A DNA stretch of 64,000 bases from Cyanophora paradoxa (Eukaryota; Glaucocystophyceae; Cyanophorales; Cyanophoraceae). The stretch is from NCBI GenBank assembly GCA_004431415.1, contig QPMI01000281.1, forward strand, positions 32,290-96,289, read 5' to 3'. Positions 1 to 11,985 of the stretch are shown here, piece after piece (position 1 is the first letter of the stretch; every line of letters begins with the position of its first letter). The notes under the pieces were generated by a model. The model was not told where the DNA came from and searched no databases. It was given only the letters and a program-made list of their open reading frames with translations. A program made the position numbers and the translations under genes.

Positions 1-1023
1 CGCCATCAAGAAGATGGAATTTGCCGTCATCGTCTACGTGGCCAAACACTACACGATCAACGTCTCCATCGATGCTGGCCATGCGACGACCCTTGTCGAT
101 CGCGCCATCGAAGCCACGGGGCAACCGCTTGTTGACATTGACGTAGTCCGCCCCCACCTCGTAGTTGACCATAGCGCCATCCCCACAATTCCGAACCTCG
201 ACCTTCAGCACGTCGGCGATCTCCTTGGCAAGTCGGGATATCTTAACGCCTCCGACGCCATTTGCGCAGTCGATCACAAGGCTGTTCTCCCAGTGATCTT
301 GGCTAGCGGATGGCCGCAGAGAGATGAGGCGCTTGAATGCCGACGCGAGCTTGGAATAATAGTCATCCTCGTTGAAGATCTTCCCACCGTTGAGGTTGGT
401 CTCTTGAACGATGAGGTGCAGCTGGGGGGTCGTGAGCTGCTCAAAGGACACAGCCTTGGCGGACGTGAGCTCTACGCCAGCACGGACGAGCTCGAGGAAG
501 TGAGCGCCCGTGGTGCGGTTGTCGCGAGCGAGAAAGACAGTAGAGGGGGCTAGAAGGTCGAGGTTCAGCTCGGCTGCGACACGCCGAAGCGTATCAGGTA
601 GCGCATCGTTCTCCGCGTTGCAGATCGCTGTGGCGACGCTCTCCCAGGACGACTCCAACATCTCGCCCGAAACGTCGATGAGCTTAGCTCCGTTGTCACC
701 TGTGGTGGGGTTCGAACGCAAGGCGCGTGGCACGGGTGGATCTGGAGCTCACATGCGGGGTTGTGCGAAGCAGTGATCATAACGCCAGTCACCTTGCCGC
801 CGCTCTTCTTCGACCGTCTACGGCACAGAAATGAAAGAGTTAGCGCAGAGCGCCCCGCGCGTGCCGAAGCGAGGGTTGCGCACAGAGCGGCAACGATGCC
901 AAGCCGGAACATGACGGGCTCCAGATCGTCGGCATGCCCGCGGAAGCCGATGGTTCCATAGCGGAACTGCTTGCCCTCAGGCTTCGGATACTTCTTCGCT
1001 GCTTCGAGAACCGCGTCCATCAT
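1..1023 (-). CDS. PGM3: Phosphoacetylglucosamine mutase, N-terminal half (partial)
   Basis: Interconverts GlcNAc-6-phosphate and GlcNAc-1-phosphate on the route to UDP-GlcNAc. The start ATG is at 1023-1021. Exon 1 encodes a leader ending in FRYGTIGFR and VMFRLGIVAAL, typical of the family. A 66 bp intron (883..818) joins this to RSKKSGGKVTG and the catalytic loop VMITASHNP, whose Ser carries the phosphate. A second short intron (GTGAGC donor, CCACAG acceptor) follows HNPA, after which DNGAKLIDVSGEMLESSW continues without a break to the window edge. The metal-binding loop DGDVDR lies near position 50, so the sugar- and phosphate-binding C-terminal part is outside the window. The plus-strand open frame over 14-553 is its shadow. 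Its 5' end faces the CM1 gene. The identification rests on both active-site motifs in the correct order. Confidence 0.93.
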
Positions 1024-1475
1024 GCGCGCCAGCTGCTCCTCGTCTCCGGGGGTGCGTGCCGCGGTCGTGAGCGCGGCCGAAGGTGTCGGTTGGGATGCAG
1101 AGCTGGTCGCAAACTGCCGCGCCGCTACGTAACGCGCCGGCGCCGGGCGCGGGCTGCTGAATCCGAAGGATGCGGCCCGCTGCCTGCGCGCGCTGTCGGC
1201 ACCAGAGTTGAGGCCAGCCGCGGCGCGCGGCGCTTACCGGAAGAGCCGAGCGACGGCTGGCTGAGAGGACCTGCGCCCAAGCGCGCTCAGCGCGCAGCGA
1301 AGTGTGGAACGGTGCAGCGCCAGCCGCACCGGAGCGAGGATCGGATCACGTTGGACGGGGCTTCTTTGCGTGCTGCAACGGGATGCAGCAACGAGACGAA
1401 GGGCATCGAATCGAAAACCGGTTCCCGCCGCGTGAATCCGACGAACTGCCCCCCCTTTGCCTTCTTCCCCCCCTT

Positions 1476-1494
1476 CCCCCCCCCCCCCCCCCCC
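1476..1494 (+). repeat. Poly-C tract (19 C)
   Basis: An uninterrupted homopolymer of C, preceded by shorter C runs from about 1449. It is one of several long C tracts in the window. Confidence 0.95.
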
Positions 1495-1663
1495 GCCTTT
1501 TGTATTTGGTCAATTGGAAGGCCTCTCCGGGTACGTAGTTCTGCAACGACCGGGCAGCAAATTCGAAATCGTTTCCCTGAAGCGCGGCCCCCGGCCCTCA
1601 CAGCGTCTAAATAGCATTCGTAGCGCCCGACGCCGGCTTCCAGTCCGGCCCCAAGGCACTCCT

Positions 1664-1721
1664 AGTTAGCTAAGCGCCACGGCCGCGGGGGCAGTTAGCT
1701 AAGCGCGACGGCCGCGGGGGC
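1664..1721 (+). repeat. Two 29-bp direct repeats
   Basis: Two adjacent units (1664-1692 and 1693-1721) share AGTTAGCTAAGCG followed by ACGGCCGCGGGGGC and differ at one base. They end 18 bp before the CM1 gene start, so they could be core-promoter or 5'-UTR elements. Confidence 0.9.
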
Positions 1722-1739
1722 AAACATTCGGCCGGCCAA

Positions 1740-4700
1740 ATGGATGGCTTCCGCACCCCAAAAGCGCCTGTTACGCCCTCCGCCGACCCCGGCACCGGCC
1801 GCACACCCGGCACGCTGAAGGATGTGGAGTCAGTGCGTCTGCCCCGCCCGCGGCATACTTTCAGCCGCATGCTGACCGTTATCCGCCAGGAGGTCGAGCG
1901 GCTCGGGAAGGTAGCTACACGCGCGCGCGCGCGTGTCAATCAGATTGCCGCAAACGCGCGCTGCTCGGCAGGAGAACTTCAACCTCAAGCTAAAGATATT
2001 CTTTCTTGAGGTTCGGTTCGCAAGCGCAGCTGGCATTTGTAAAATTCAGCGGACGTCGCGCAGGAGAAACTGTACAAGTCGCTTCCCGACAACTTCGAGC
2101 AAACGCTGCAGGAGGTGTGAAGCTCGCTCTGTATCTCCAAACGCCAGTCAACTCCTTCGCAGAACATCGAGCTAAAAATGGAGCTTGCGGGGAAGAAGCA
2201 GGAGCTCGACGAGAAAAACCAGCTGCTTGTTAAGGCGAGAAACGCAATCGAGTCTCTTCAAGCAGATCTCGAGCTGGCCCGAATGCAGCGTTTGACCGAA
2301 AAGCAAAGGCATTCCAAGGGCTGCCGTGCATTCTGCTTCCGTCTCTAATTTCACCTGCAGGTCGAAGTTGGAGGAGATGCCACGGACAATTTCAGGGCTC
2401 GAGATCAAAATTCGCTCTCTTGAAGAAGAGCTTGATCGTGCAAGGCGGTCTGCAACTGAAGCGACCGATGTGACAGCTAGTCAGGTAGCTGACATACAAA
2501 GGCAACTGAGCCGTGAGCAGGAGTCTGCTCGCTCTCTTGAGAAGGTCCAGTTCTTTTGTTATCCCCCTTGGCTGCCATGTGTTCATGTGCTGTTCATCAC
2601 AGGCTCTGCGATCTGCTGAAAAGGATATGGCGGAGCTCCGCCGTGAGAGAGAGGAGTCTCGCCTGGTTATTTCGCAGAAGGAGAGAGAAGTGTCAAATTT
2701 GCGTGAGCAGAAGCAGAGTCTGGAGGACGATTTGAATCGTGTTAGATCTGAAGCGAAGACGATGGCCTCACACCTTCAGAATGAAAAAGAGGTATCAAAA
2801 CATCGGCCTCCCATCTCAAGAGCTCTCTCTTATCTTGTCTTGTAGGAAGTGGCTCGGTTGCGAAATTCGCTTCAATCTGCAGAGATCTCAATGCGCGATG
2901 CTGCGAACGAGATCCAAAAAGCAGCTTTGGAGCGCACTTCATTGGAAACAAAGATGCAGACACTCTCGGATAAACTTGCAGCAGAGCAAGATGCCCGGCA
3001 ACGTGTCAGCCGTCAGACAGAGGAGCTCAAATCTCGTCTAACAGGTGAGGAGGATGAGACCAAACACCTGCAAGAACAACTCCAGGTGCACAATCCAACA
3101 TTCACCCAATGCCAGTTTCCTGATAAGCTTTCCAGCTCCAGAGTGAGCTCGTGGATCAGCTCCAGAAGCAGCTCTCTCAGAAGAGCAAACTACTTACACA
3201 ATCACTTGAGGCCTGCCGGGCCAGCGTATGTGCTTTCCACCTTTCTCCTTATCCATCACACTTACATATCAGCAGGAGGAGTCAAAGAAAACGGTACAAG
3301 ACAAGGCAATGACTCTTCACAAGCAGCTGCAAGATGTGGAGGCAGAGCTCAGGGCGTCAAAGATTCAGATGGATGCCCTTCAAACAGATTGGATTACCCG
3401 GGAACAGGTTCCCAATTGCTGGTGAGTGCGCATGGCCTGCTTTTCTTGACCGCAGAGTTGTGCAGGAACTTCGTCAGGGCCTGCTCAACAAGGAAGAAAC
3501 ACTGAACAAGGAATGGGTATCGAGACATGAGGTCAGTTCTCCGCTGTGTTCATCCTGTGGCTTGCACCTTGAAGGGGATGCAGGCATTGGAGTCGAAGTG
3601 GCAGGCTCGGCTTGAGCAACTTATGCAAGACTGGAGGGTTAGCTGCTCGTTGTTTGTCAATCCCCTTGCATGCTATTGCTCAATCAGTCGATGCAGCTCA
3701 AGGAGATGGAATGGAATACACGCCTTGGCAATCAGCAACGACTTTTACAAGTGTGGCCTTTGTTAGGCAAGCCATGCCCAATTGTGCATTCTGACGCGTT
3801 TTCTCGATCCAGGCATCACTTGCAGAGCAGGAGAACAGCCTACAGGCCCAGCTCATTGACGCACAGGCCCGAGAACAAGAGCAGGCAGCACGCATTCACC
3901 AGCTGCAGATGCAGCTGCAGAAAGCAGCTAGTGCAAATCTTGAAGCAGCAGACAAGGACACCACAGTATGCCTTCGACTGCTTGGCAAATTTTCAACAGC
4001 TATTTGACACAACTGCAGCTTGCGCTGAAGGAACAGGATATTCAGCGCCTGCTCTCCGAGAATGCTAGCCTGAATCGTAAGGTTTGCATTTCGATCAATA
4101 AACCCTCTTCGCTTTTTTTGCTGATATATCCCCAAGATCCAGCAGCAGACTCGCCTGGAGGACGAGGTTGAATCCACGCGAATGTTGAATGGAGAAATGC
4201 AGGCTCTCCGGGACAACCTTAGCAAACTACTTGCTGCTGTGTTCAACTCTGCACTTGTTTGCACATTTCTAGAGATTGACGAGAAAGCTTTCTAACATCT
4301 TGCACAGTCAAGTGAATCAAGCTCTCTTGAGAACATGAATTGGGCACGTATGAGTGTTGCAAACCTATCAAAAGAGGTCATCTTGTCTCCCTCATTTCTT
4401 GGTCGTTGTCTCTTCTGAAAGGGCCTGACTTGTCCTGTAAATCCAGGTGCAGCAGGCACTTGACTTCGTCAGGCGGCTACAGGAGCAACAGGCTGAAGGG
4501 CTTCGGAGGGCGACCAAGGCAGAAGACGAAGCACGCACATCTGCAAGGATAGCTGACACTCTGCGTGTACAGGTGTGCTGGTTTCTCTTTCCTTTATGAC
4601 AAAACAAACATTGCTACAGGCCATGCAGAGTGCGGAGCGTGAGAGGATTCTCAATGAGCAACTCGAGTCGTTGCAGGAGCAGCTTGCCACCGAGTCCAGG

Positions 4701-5324
4701 CTCCGTGCAAACATTTCACTCGCAACAAGCTTGGGTGGTCCAAACAAGACGTCTGCCCACGATGAGCATGTCACGGGTGAGAGTCAAACTCACAAGAACC
4801 TCGAGGAGAGCAATCGGCTGCTGCTTTCTGAACTTCAGCTGGCTCGTGAAAAGTACCACCGCTGGTCTGCCACTAGTGCAAGCGTCTTTCTCTCAATCTG
4901 AATACTTTGCAGTCGTGAAAAACTCTCATGCGAGAAGGAGGACCTTCTCAACCGTCTTCGCGAGAAAGAGGCACTGCTCTCGAAGCACCTAAGCTTGAAG
5001 CTGGGAAAGGTCTGCCAAATGCTTGTTCTGTGCAATGGAAGTAGTTGTTCAATTGATTGGCAGGAGTACGGGGTGGGTGTGTCTTCTGAGAAGCACGACT
5101 CTCCCGCTCTGGCATTGACAAAGCGCAAGAACAAGGTTGAAGTAGTGTTCTTACGTCAGGTATGTTGCAGTGTGCTCAAGTGTTCTGTCTGACAGCAATG
5201 CTTACCTCTTCTGATGCAGATTAATCCCTCACGAGAGGATATGATGAAAGCGAAGCAGCTCCTCGAGAAAACTGGCCACTCTGTCTCTCGAGAACTGTTG
5301 CGCAAGTCTTGTGAATACCCCTAG
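1740..5324 (+). CDS. CM1 (centrosomin motif 1) coiled-coil protein, gamma-tubulin complex anchor candidate
   Basis: Proteins with a CM1 motif (centrosomin, CDK5RAP2, Mto1, Spc110) bind and activate gamma-tubulin ring complexes at microtubule-organising centres. Exon 1 (1740-1910) encodes a Thr/Pro-rich head and RQEVERLGK. Exon 2 (1972-2010) is exactly ENFNLKLKIFFLE, the hallmark of CM1. Exon 3 (2064-2114) gives EKLYKSLPDNFEQTLQE. Exon 4 (from 2163) gives NIELKMELAGKKQELDEKN, as in the conserved N-terminal domain. The rest is almost pure heptad coiled coil rich in E, Q, L, R and K, split by many short, mostly phase-0 introns (for example the ones ending near 2356, 2603 and 2845). The last exon encodes REDMMKAKQLLEKTGHSVSRELLRKSC and stops at TAG 5322-5324. 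The exact family member cannot be told from the coiled coil; the exon calls in the middle are approximate. Confidence 0.85.
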
Positions 5325-5720
5325 TACTTCCTTCACATTTGTACCTGCATATCATTTTTCGTCAAACCCACAGAGGGGATTCAAGATAGGATGGGGTTGG
5401 ATTAGAGGAATTGGACTTTGAGGGGAGGACTTGTATTTTTAGGAGTTGACTTGGCAAAAAATAGTTGGTTTGGACTCTTATCAATGACGCTATGAAATCA
5501 GCTTCCTTCCCCTTCCCCTCTCTCGTCATCAGCTCTAGAGGCTTTGATTGAGATAATGATGTAGTTTGATCCAGTGATCTCGCAAGTTGCATTCCAGTTC
5601 GTTTCCAGAAAGCAATCAAAACATATTCCAGTTGTGAAATCATGGATGTGTGACGCCAGCCATCTTGATGAAATTCAGCAGCACAGAAACTCGGAATTCT
5701 AGCAAATTCATTGCAGAAAG
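5325..5720. other. Convergent intergenic interval
   Basis: The 3' ends of the CM1 gene and EB1 face each other across about 400 bp of moderately AT-rich DNA. I see no gene, repeat or clear polyadenylation signal. Confidence 0.6.
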
Positions 5721-6748
5721 CTACGCATCAGAGCTAGCCTGCGGCGCAGGCTCCTCTGCTCCTTCCGCTGGTACAGTTTCGAAACCGTCCTCAGTTGCAT
5801 ATAGAATCTTCGTCACCTTTTCCACAAGCTCAGGGTCCTTGGATTCTGATGTCTGGCACAGTATCTCGATGTCCCGAAGCTTCGAGAAGTAGAAATCCCG
5901 CTCTTTCTCCAGACCATCCACAGTCGTCTTGAGCTCACTCAACTGCTCCTCAAGCACACGTATTCTAGAGTCATCCGCCCCATCGCTTGGCTTGTCGGAA
6001 CCTGGCCGTGCCGCCTCTGCCGACTTCGTTGCTGCTGCGGGCTTCGCGGCTGTTGCAAAATCAAAAACTCTGCATTGAGGAATACCAACGTTCCAGATGT
6101 ACCTGCGGGCTTCGGCTTCACAACCCCCGAGGGCGCAGCTGCTGCCGGTTTTTTCTCCGCTGCCTTCCGTCGCTCTGCTGCGTTGTACTCGGTCGCTCCA
6201 TTGTGGTGTAGGTCGTAGTAGCGCTTCATCCACTATGCGCGACGTCCACCGTCAGGTCAGGTGTAATGCGAAACGAATAACGCGGCTTACCTGCAGAAAT
6301 TCGAGGTTGTCCTGGTATTTGCCCTTGATGAGCTTCTCCACTTCGATGTATTTCTCAATCTTCACACTATCGAATGCGCTTTGAAGCACTTTGTAGTTCT
6401 TGATGTACTCGTACTCCTGCTTTGCGGTGAAATTGACCTTGCTGAGGGCGACCTGCAGCGCGTTCGGCGCACTGACAACGTGGGAACTCTATGCGCATCT
6501 CGATGCAGCGCGCAGCACCTTGCCCGGGTAGAGCGCGTCCATAATCTGGCAGTAGATTGCGCCGCTGGCGCACTGCTCGATCTTGGTGTAGTTCGCCCCA
6601 AACGTCGTGTTCAACCAGGAGAGGAGCTCTGTACGGGGCACGAAGTACGCCTGATAGTGCTTCAGCCCACGCGGACGCAGCGGCATCGCCTGAGCGAAAA
6701 GCGCAACGCTCGCACCCCGTCCATCATGCCGAAGTCGCCCTTGGACAT
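5721..6748 (-). CDS. EB1: EB1-family microtubule plus-end tracking protein
   Basis: Autonomously tracks growing microtubule ends and recruits partners. The start is ATG 6748; exon 1 (6748..6716) encodes [11 protein letters not shown]. After a 65 bp intron it continues [17 protein letters not shown], matching the plant and algal EB1 N-terminus GMMDxAYFVGR. The calponin-homology domain follows ([25 protein letters not shown], then [15 protein letters not shown] and [11 protein letters not shown]). A basic Ala/Pro/Lys linker leads to the C-terminal dimerisation coiled coil with the signature [19 protein letters not shown]. The tail ends PQASSDA and lacks the EEY/F end of animal EB1. The length is close to the usual 270-300 residues. 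It shares a 239 bp upstream interval with SYF1. Confidence 0.95.
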
Positions 6749-6987
6749 CGCTGCGCGGGCTTCCAAGCACGCTGCTGACTCGGAAGGTCTGAGGCCGCGG
6801 CCGGAAGGCTGTGCAGAACGACGTTCAAAAAGCTTGTGACGTTCAGTTTTTTTCAAAGCTTGAGCTACAGCGTACCCCGATCGGCAGAGCGAGTCTGAGC
6901 GACGATTGCCAGCACGCTCAGCGCAGCAGTGCCAGCAACGAATAGCTTTCATTCGACCGCCCGCGTGCGGGGGGGCTCGCCGCCGCC
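6749..6987. promoter_or_regulatory. Shared upstream interval EB1 / SYF1
   Basis: Only 239 bp separate the divergent start codons, so any promoter here must serve both genes or contain two overlapping ones. The SYF1 ATG sits in a good context (GCCGCCATGG). Confidence 0.6.
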
Positions 6988-9900
6988 ATGGAAAGCAACC
7001 TGGACCTTCTGTACGAGGAGGCCATTATTCGGAACCCGCTTAGCTATAAGCAGGTGCCCTGTCGCGCGGGCCTCGCTTCCCCGGCCTGCCGCGTGGGGGC
7101 GCGCTCTCGCACCGCTCAACTATGTCGCAGTGGGTCGCGTATGTGGAGACGAAGCGGAATGCGCATCCCCGCGAGCGTAACACGCTGTTCGAACGGGGTT
7201 TGAAGAAGGTGCCGCGTCCCGCCGACGCGCGCCCTCGCCTTCCAACTCATCCCCGATGGCCCCAGATTCCGATGAGCTACAAGTTCTGGCGGTATTACCT
7301 GAAGGATCGGAAGGACCAGATCAAAGCGCTCCCGATCTCGCACCCGGCGTACGAGACCGTCAACAATGTCTACGAGCGCTGCCTCGTTTTCATGCACAAG
7401 GTGCAGCCCGCGGTCCGCCTTGCGTTGCGTTCTTCCGGCCTGACCGCGCTTTCTCGAAGATGCCGCGCATCTGGATGGAGTATCTGCAGTTCCTCATGGA
7501 TCAGAAGCGCATAACGAAGACACGCCGCACATTCGATCGGGCGCTCCGGGCTTTGCCCATCACGCAGCACGACAAAATCTGGCCCATGTACATCAAATTC
7601 GCTCGCACGTGTGGGTGCCCTGATACTGCGATCCGGATCTACCGCCGGTACATAAAGGTCCGTGGCTTCCCCGGCCCCTCCCTGATTCGTGCATTGACCA
7701 CGCCCCATTCAGCTGGAGCCAGAGCAAATTGAGGAGTTCATCGAGCACCTGCTGAGCGTTGAACGCTATGACGAGGCTGCGAAGCATCTGACTGAGGTGT
7801 TTTGAAATTCTAGTGTGGGCGACGTGTTGGTCTGACCCGATTCCGCAGTGCGTAAACGACGATCGCTTCATCTCCTCCAAAGGCAAGACAAAGCACATGA
7901 TGTGGTCCGAGCTGTGCGAGCTGCTGGCAAAGCACCCCGATAAGATCAAATCGGTCAAAGTAAGTCCGTTCTTGCATTTACTGTGGGGCTTCACTTGACA
8001 CGAATTGATTGCAGGCGGATCTCATCATCAGAAGTGGGGCCATGCGCTTTACGGATGAGGTCGGAAAGATGTGGTCCTCGCTTGCGGATTACTACATTCA
8101 ACTTGGCCACTTTGATAAAGTTTGCGGATTTTTCTGTCGGCATCTCGTTTTTGATAATCTTAATCTGTTCAGGCACGGGACGTTTACGAGGAAGCAATCA
8201 CAACTGTGACGACTGTCAGAGATTTCTCGATTTTGTTCGATGCTTATTCGCAATTCGAAGAGTCTCTCATCGCTGCCAAGATGGAGGGACCTGGTGCTCA
8301 TGCTGACTGTCCTCTATGCCTTGTAGCTCCAGCTCACTTCCAGTTCAGCCTCAGAACCAGGGCAGGAGGACGACATGGACCTGCATCTCGCAAGACTCGA
8401 ATACGTGAGTGCTCTTTGGAGTTTTTTGAATCATAGTCGCTCACAATCTTGTAGCTCATGGAGCGGAGGCCTCTTCTTCTCAGCTCTGTCCTCCTCCGAC
8501 AGAACCCCCATAATGTACACGAGTGGCTCAAGCGCGCCCGTATTTTCAAGGCGGATCCAGTGAAGGCAAGATCTTTCCATTGTAGTGTGCATCTCTTTCG
8601 CCTGTAGTAATTGAACATATTGTATTGCAGACAATCCAGATCTACTCGGAAGCCTGCAAGACTGTGGACCCTCAGAAGGCTACCGGAAAGCCACAAGCAT
8701 TGTGGATCACGTTTGCAAAGGTACAGTCGTCTCTTTGTGTTTTGCAGATCGGTTGCGACTTACAAATGCAGTTCTACGAGGAGCACGAGGATCTGGATAA
8801 TGCACGTCTGGTTTTCGAGAAGGCCACAGAGGTCTGATTTCCTTGTTGAATTCTTAACGTTTGCAAGCCTCGTCTCAGGTGAAATTCAAGGGGATTGACG
8901 AGCTTGCGAGCATTTGGTGTGAATACGCCGAATTTGAACTCCGGCACAAGTGAGCAGCATTCGCTGTGCTCCGCTGCCTTGTGTCTTACGCCGCCATAGA
9001 AATTTCAGCAAAGCGCTGGAGCTCTGCAGACGGGCCACTATGCCTCCGTTCCGCAAACGGCTCGCAAGAGGAGCTCCTGATGAAAAGCCACTGGTGCGAT
9101 GGGCCAGCGTGATGGTTGGGTCCGGGGAGATGGTGTGATAGTCTGCCCAAACACCGCTGACACTCTGCTGCGTAGGAACTCACTGTACAGGAGCGTGTGT
9201 ACCGTTCGACGCGCCTGTGGAGCTTCTACGTGGATCTTGAGGAGTCGCTCGGTTTGCCTTTGGTCCCTCTTGAACTGTTTGTCATCTTTTAATGAGCTCT
9301 TGATCACCCAGGTTCTTTTACGTCCACGCGTGCAGTGTACGACAAAATTCTTGAGCTCCGTATTGCGACTCCTCAGGTGCGTGTTCCAGAATTGATTCCA
9401 ATCCATTCCAATTGAAGCTTTGTTCGCAGATTATCATCAATTATGCGCACTTTTTGGAGGAGCACAAATATTTCGAGGACTCTTTCAAGGCGAGAATTCG
9501 TTCAGAGATGCAATTTTTCGCAATCGTGATTTCGCTCAACAGGTCTACGAGCAAGGCATCGCTCTTTTCCCCTTCCCGCATGCTCTAGACATCTGGATAA
9601 CATACATCAACAAATTCATTGCACGGTATGGAGGCAAGAAACTGGAGCGTGCACGGGACCTCTTCGAACAGGCTATCGAAAAGTGCCCTGTCGACAAGGC
9701 CAAGGTGGCTTCGCTCATATTAAATCAGCTACACGCAGTCTGCTTATCACCCAGCTCAGGTTCTTTACCTTATGTATGCAAAGCTGGAGGAGGATTATGG
9801 CCTCGCACGCCACGCCATGGCTGTCTATGATCGGGCATGCAATGCTCTTGCAGCAGAGGCCAAGTATGAGGTCAGTACCGCCAGTTTGCATCGCTTAGTT

Positions 9901-10996
9901 CATCCTGGCTTCCACTTGATACTCTCCTTGGCAAACAGATGTACCTCACATACATCGCACGGGCGGCTGATCTCTTTGGAGTGGCCAAGACTCGCGAGAT
10001 ATATGAGCAGGCAATTGAAAAGCTCCCCGAGAAGCACATCAAGGATATGTGCCTGCGGTGAGGACATCTCCTGCTCATCCTTATCTTAGAGAATTCGCTG
10101 AGGTTTTCTTGCAGGTATGCCGATCTCGAGCGCAAGCTGGGTGAGGTCGATCGTGCTCGTGGTATTTACATCCATTGTGCCCAGTACTGTGATCCTCGTG
10201 TAAGTGCTTTTCCATTCAAGTGCTCTCATTTTCCCACTCTCTTTAAATCCGCCCAGACGGAGGAGGCATTTTGGAAAGTATGGCACGACTTCGAGGTGTG
10301 AGCCTGCACTTAGCTGCCCTATGTTGCATTTGACGATTTCGAACTAGGTTGCACATGGCAACGAGGACACTTTCCGGGACATGCTCCGCATCAAGCGCTC
10401 TGTTCAGGCGACATACACACAGGTGCGTTTGTCATTCAAGTCACACGATCATTTTTTAATGTATCCACATTAGGTCAGTTTCACCTCGATGGAAATGCTG
10501 GCTGCCACACGGGCGGTGAGGATTTAACTCGTCTGATTTATGTGCTAAAACAGAGCACTCAGCTTCCCTGTTTCCGTGCAGCACGACGAAGAGAACATTG
10601 CCAAACGGCGGAAAATCGACGAGGGTGGGGATGGCGATCTCGCAAAGCTGGAGCGGTCCATCCTCGGCGACAAACCAACTGAGACTCCACGCCTTGGAGC
10701 GGCGCCTGGGCGTCCCGCTCCCCAACAGCGGGAAGCAGAGGAAGTCGAAAGGGAGCCCATGGATGTTGATGGTACTGGAGAAGATGCGGACGATGATAAT
10801 GACGAGGATGGGCCGGGTTCGCCTTCACCTATTTCTTTTGTGCTACGCAGTACTTATTATGCGGGCAGCGGTGCGGGTGGAGCAGAAGGCGGTGCCCAAG
10901 GCCGTTTTTGGCGATCTGGCGGCGCTGGCAGAGAAGCAAGGGACCGATGCCCCGCTGGGTGCCCTTGCCAGGCTGCGTGGGGCAAAGCGAGACTAG
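6988..10996 (+). CDS. SYF1: Pre-mRNA splicing factor SYF1 (XAB2), HAT-repeat protein
   Basis: A scaffold of the Prp19/NTC complex in catalytic spliceosomes. Exon 1 (6988-7053) encodes MESNLDLLYEEAIIRNPLSY, then KQ; the next exon begins WVAYVETKRNAHPRERN. Family-diagnostic stretches follow in order: SYKFWRYYLKDR, MPRIWMEYLQFLMDQ, TRRTFDRALRALPITQHD, GAMRFTDEVGKMWSSLADYY, RDVYEEAITTVTTVRDF and YAQFEESLIAAKME-like sequence. Helical HAT repeats, each with a conserved W, continue to about 10.3 kb. The C-terminus is acidic (MDVDGTGEDADDDNDEDG) and ends VPKAVFGDLAALAEKQG then RLRGAKRD and TAG 10994-10996; the PxAVFGxL element matches the end of XAB2. There are around 20 short introns. A piece spanning 9010-9326 has been copied to 15804-16120. 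Confidence 0.93.
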
Positions 10997-11086
10997 CAGA
11001 ACATGGCTTTTTTTGCAACGTGAAAAAACATCTCTCTGTGATCCAGAAGTGCAAGAGAAGCCACAGGGAATGCGGCTGGGACTGCG

Positions 11087-11150
11087 TTTGATGTGACGCA
11101 CAATGTTTTTCTAGCGGCTAGCACAGTGGATCACGTAAATCTACACCGGG
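11087..11150 (+). repeat. ~64-bp repeat shared with the CEP104 3' flank
   Basis: Matches 23379-23443 over its whole length with scattered mismatches. The best block is GATCACGTAAATCT followed by ACCGGG. Both copies lie within about 100 bp of a gene's stop codon, on the same strand as the gene. Confidence 0.85.
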
Positions 11151-11754
11151 TAACAATTGAGTAGGATGCTATCGGAATGGATCCGGAAAGGAGCCCTGAG
11201 GGGCTGACAATGAACTTCGGAACATTAACCCCGCTTTAAATTTGTTGGTGATGGTGTGTTTCCCTCTCTCCAGTCTTTTCCGAGGCTTCCAGTGTGCTCG
11301 CGGAGTCGCCCGGCCCTGAGCTCCTTCCACTCACTGTCACAGTGTGCATGTTTTTGAGCGGCTCACCAAAGTGAGCTAGCGCTAGCGCTGCACTGTGCGC
11401 CTGCATTTCTTGCAATTCAAGATCAGTTGAATTCGAACCGTTGAACTTGCATTTATATCAATACTCCCACATATGTACAGGCGTTATTGATGACGCTATC
11501 TATGCTCCTTCATCGGATGCTCCTTGCCCTTGCGGTACTCAGTAGTACTTTCCCCCACTCATACGTCACCCCCACGAGTTGGTTCCGACCTCGTCATGCC
11601 AGGCCTAGGCATTTGCCGCGCCAGTGTACATGTAAAGATCGGGAGTGACTTTTCCCCCTTCCATGAGATGCTGGCAACGGTCTTAAAAGCTTGTAGCTAG
11701 ATTAGAATTGGGCCCCATTCAATCGTAAGCAATTCTCAGACCAAACTCCGAGCC

Positions 11755-11985
11755 TCAGAGAGCTCGAGGATCGTGGGCCCCGACTCCCCGATCCTGCAGG
11801 AATTCCCGCCACCGCCAAAGATGCGATCATCCACCGTGCGGGCACTATAGCTAGTGTTTGAGGGGAGGCGCATTACTTCCAAGAGGGCCACCCAGCGGCC
11901 GCCCAGCTTGGTGGGCTGGGCATGCGGCACACTGCGATTTCGCAATTCAAGCCCGAGCGTTGTGATTTCGATTCGTGTCCAAATG
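11755..11985. repeat. Dispersed repeat family, copy A
   Basis: Shares blocks with 16270-16495, including CCCGCCACYGCC, GAGGCGCATTACT and GTTGTGATTT plus GTGTCCAAATGC. No open frame is supported. It could be a degenerate transposon or a non-autonomous element. It directly abuts the BRX1 stop codon. Confidence 0.6.

Larger units (their letters stand above)
1024..1739. promoter_or_regulatory. Shared upstream interval between PGM3 and the CM1 gene
   Basis: A 716 bp interval between two divergent start codons, with no convincing coding frame. It holds a run of 19 C at 1476-1494 just after shorter C runs, and a direct repeat just before the CM1 start. It is presumably a bidirectional promoter. No TATA box is evident. 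Confidence 0.5.
10997..11985. other. Convergent intergenic interval with repeats
   Basis: About 1 kb between the SYF1 and BRX1 3' ends. I see no gene. It contains a ~64 bp element (11087-11150) repeated after CEP104 and a member of a dispersed repeat family (about 11755-11985) that runs right up to the BRX1 stop codon. Confidence 0.65.

Noticed and set aside
14-553. Plus-strand frame of 179 codons at the window start
   Set aside because: Antisense to PGM3, whose sense frame carries the conserved active-site motifs.
700-725. tRNA-like GGGGTTCGAACGC
   Set aside because: It lies in a PGM3 intron; no cloverleaf, acceptor stem or A box can be built around it on either strand.
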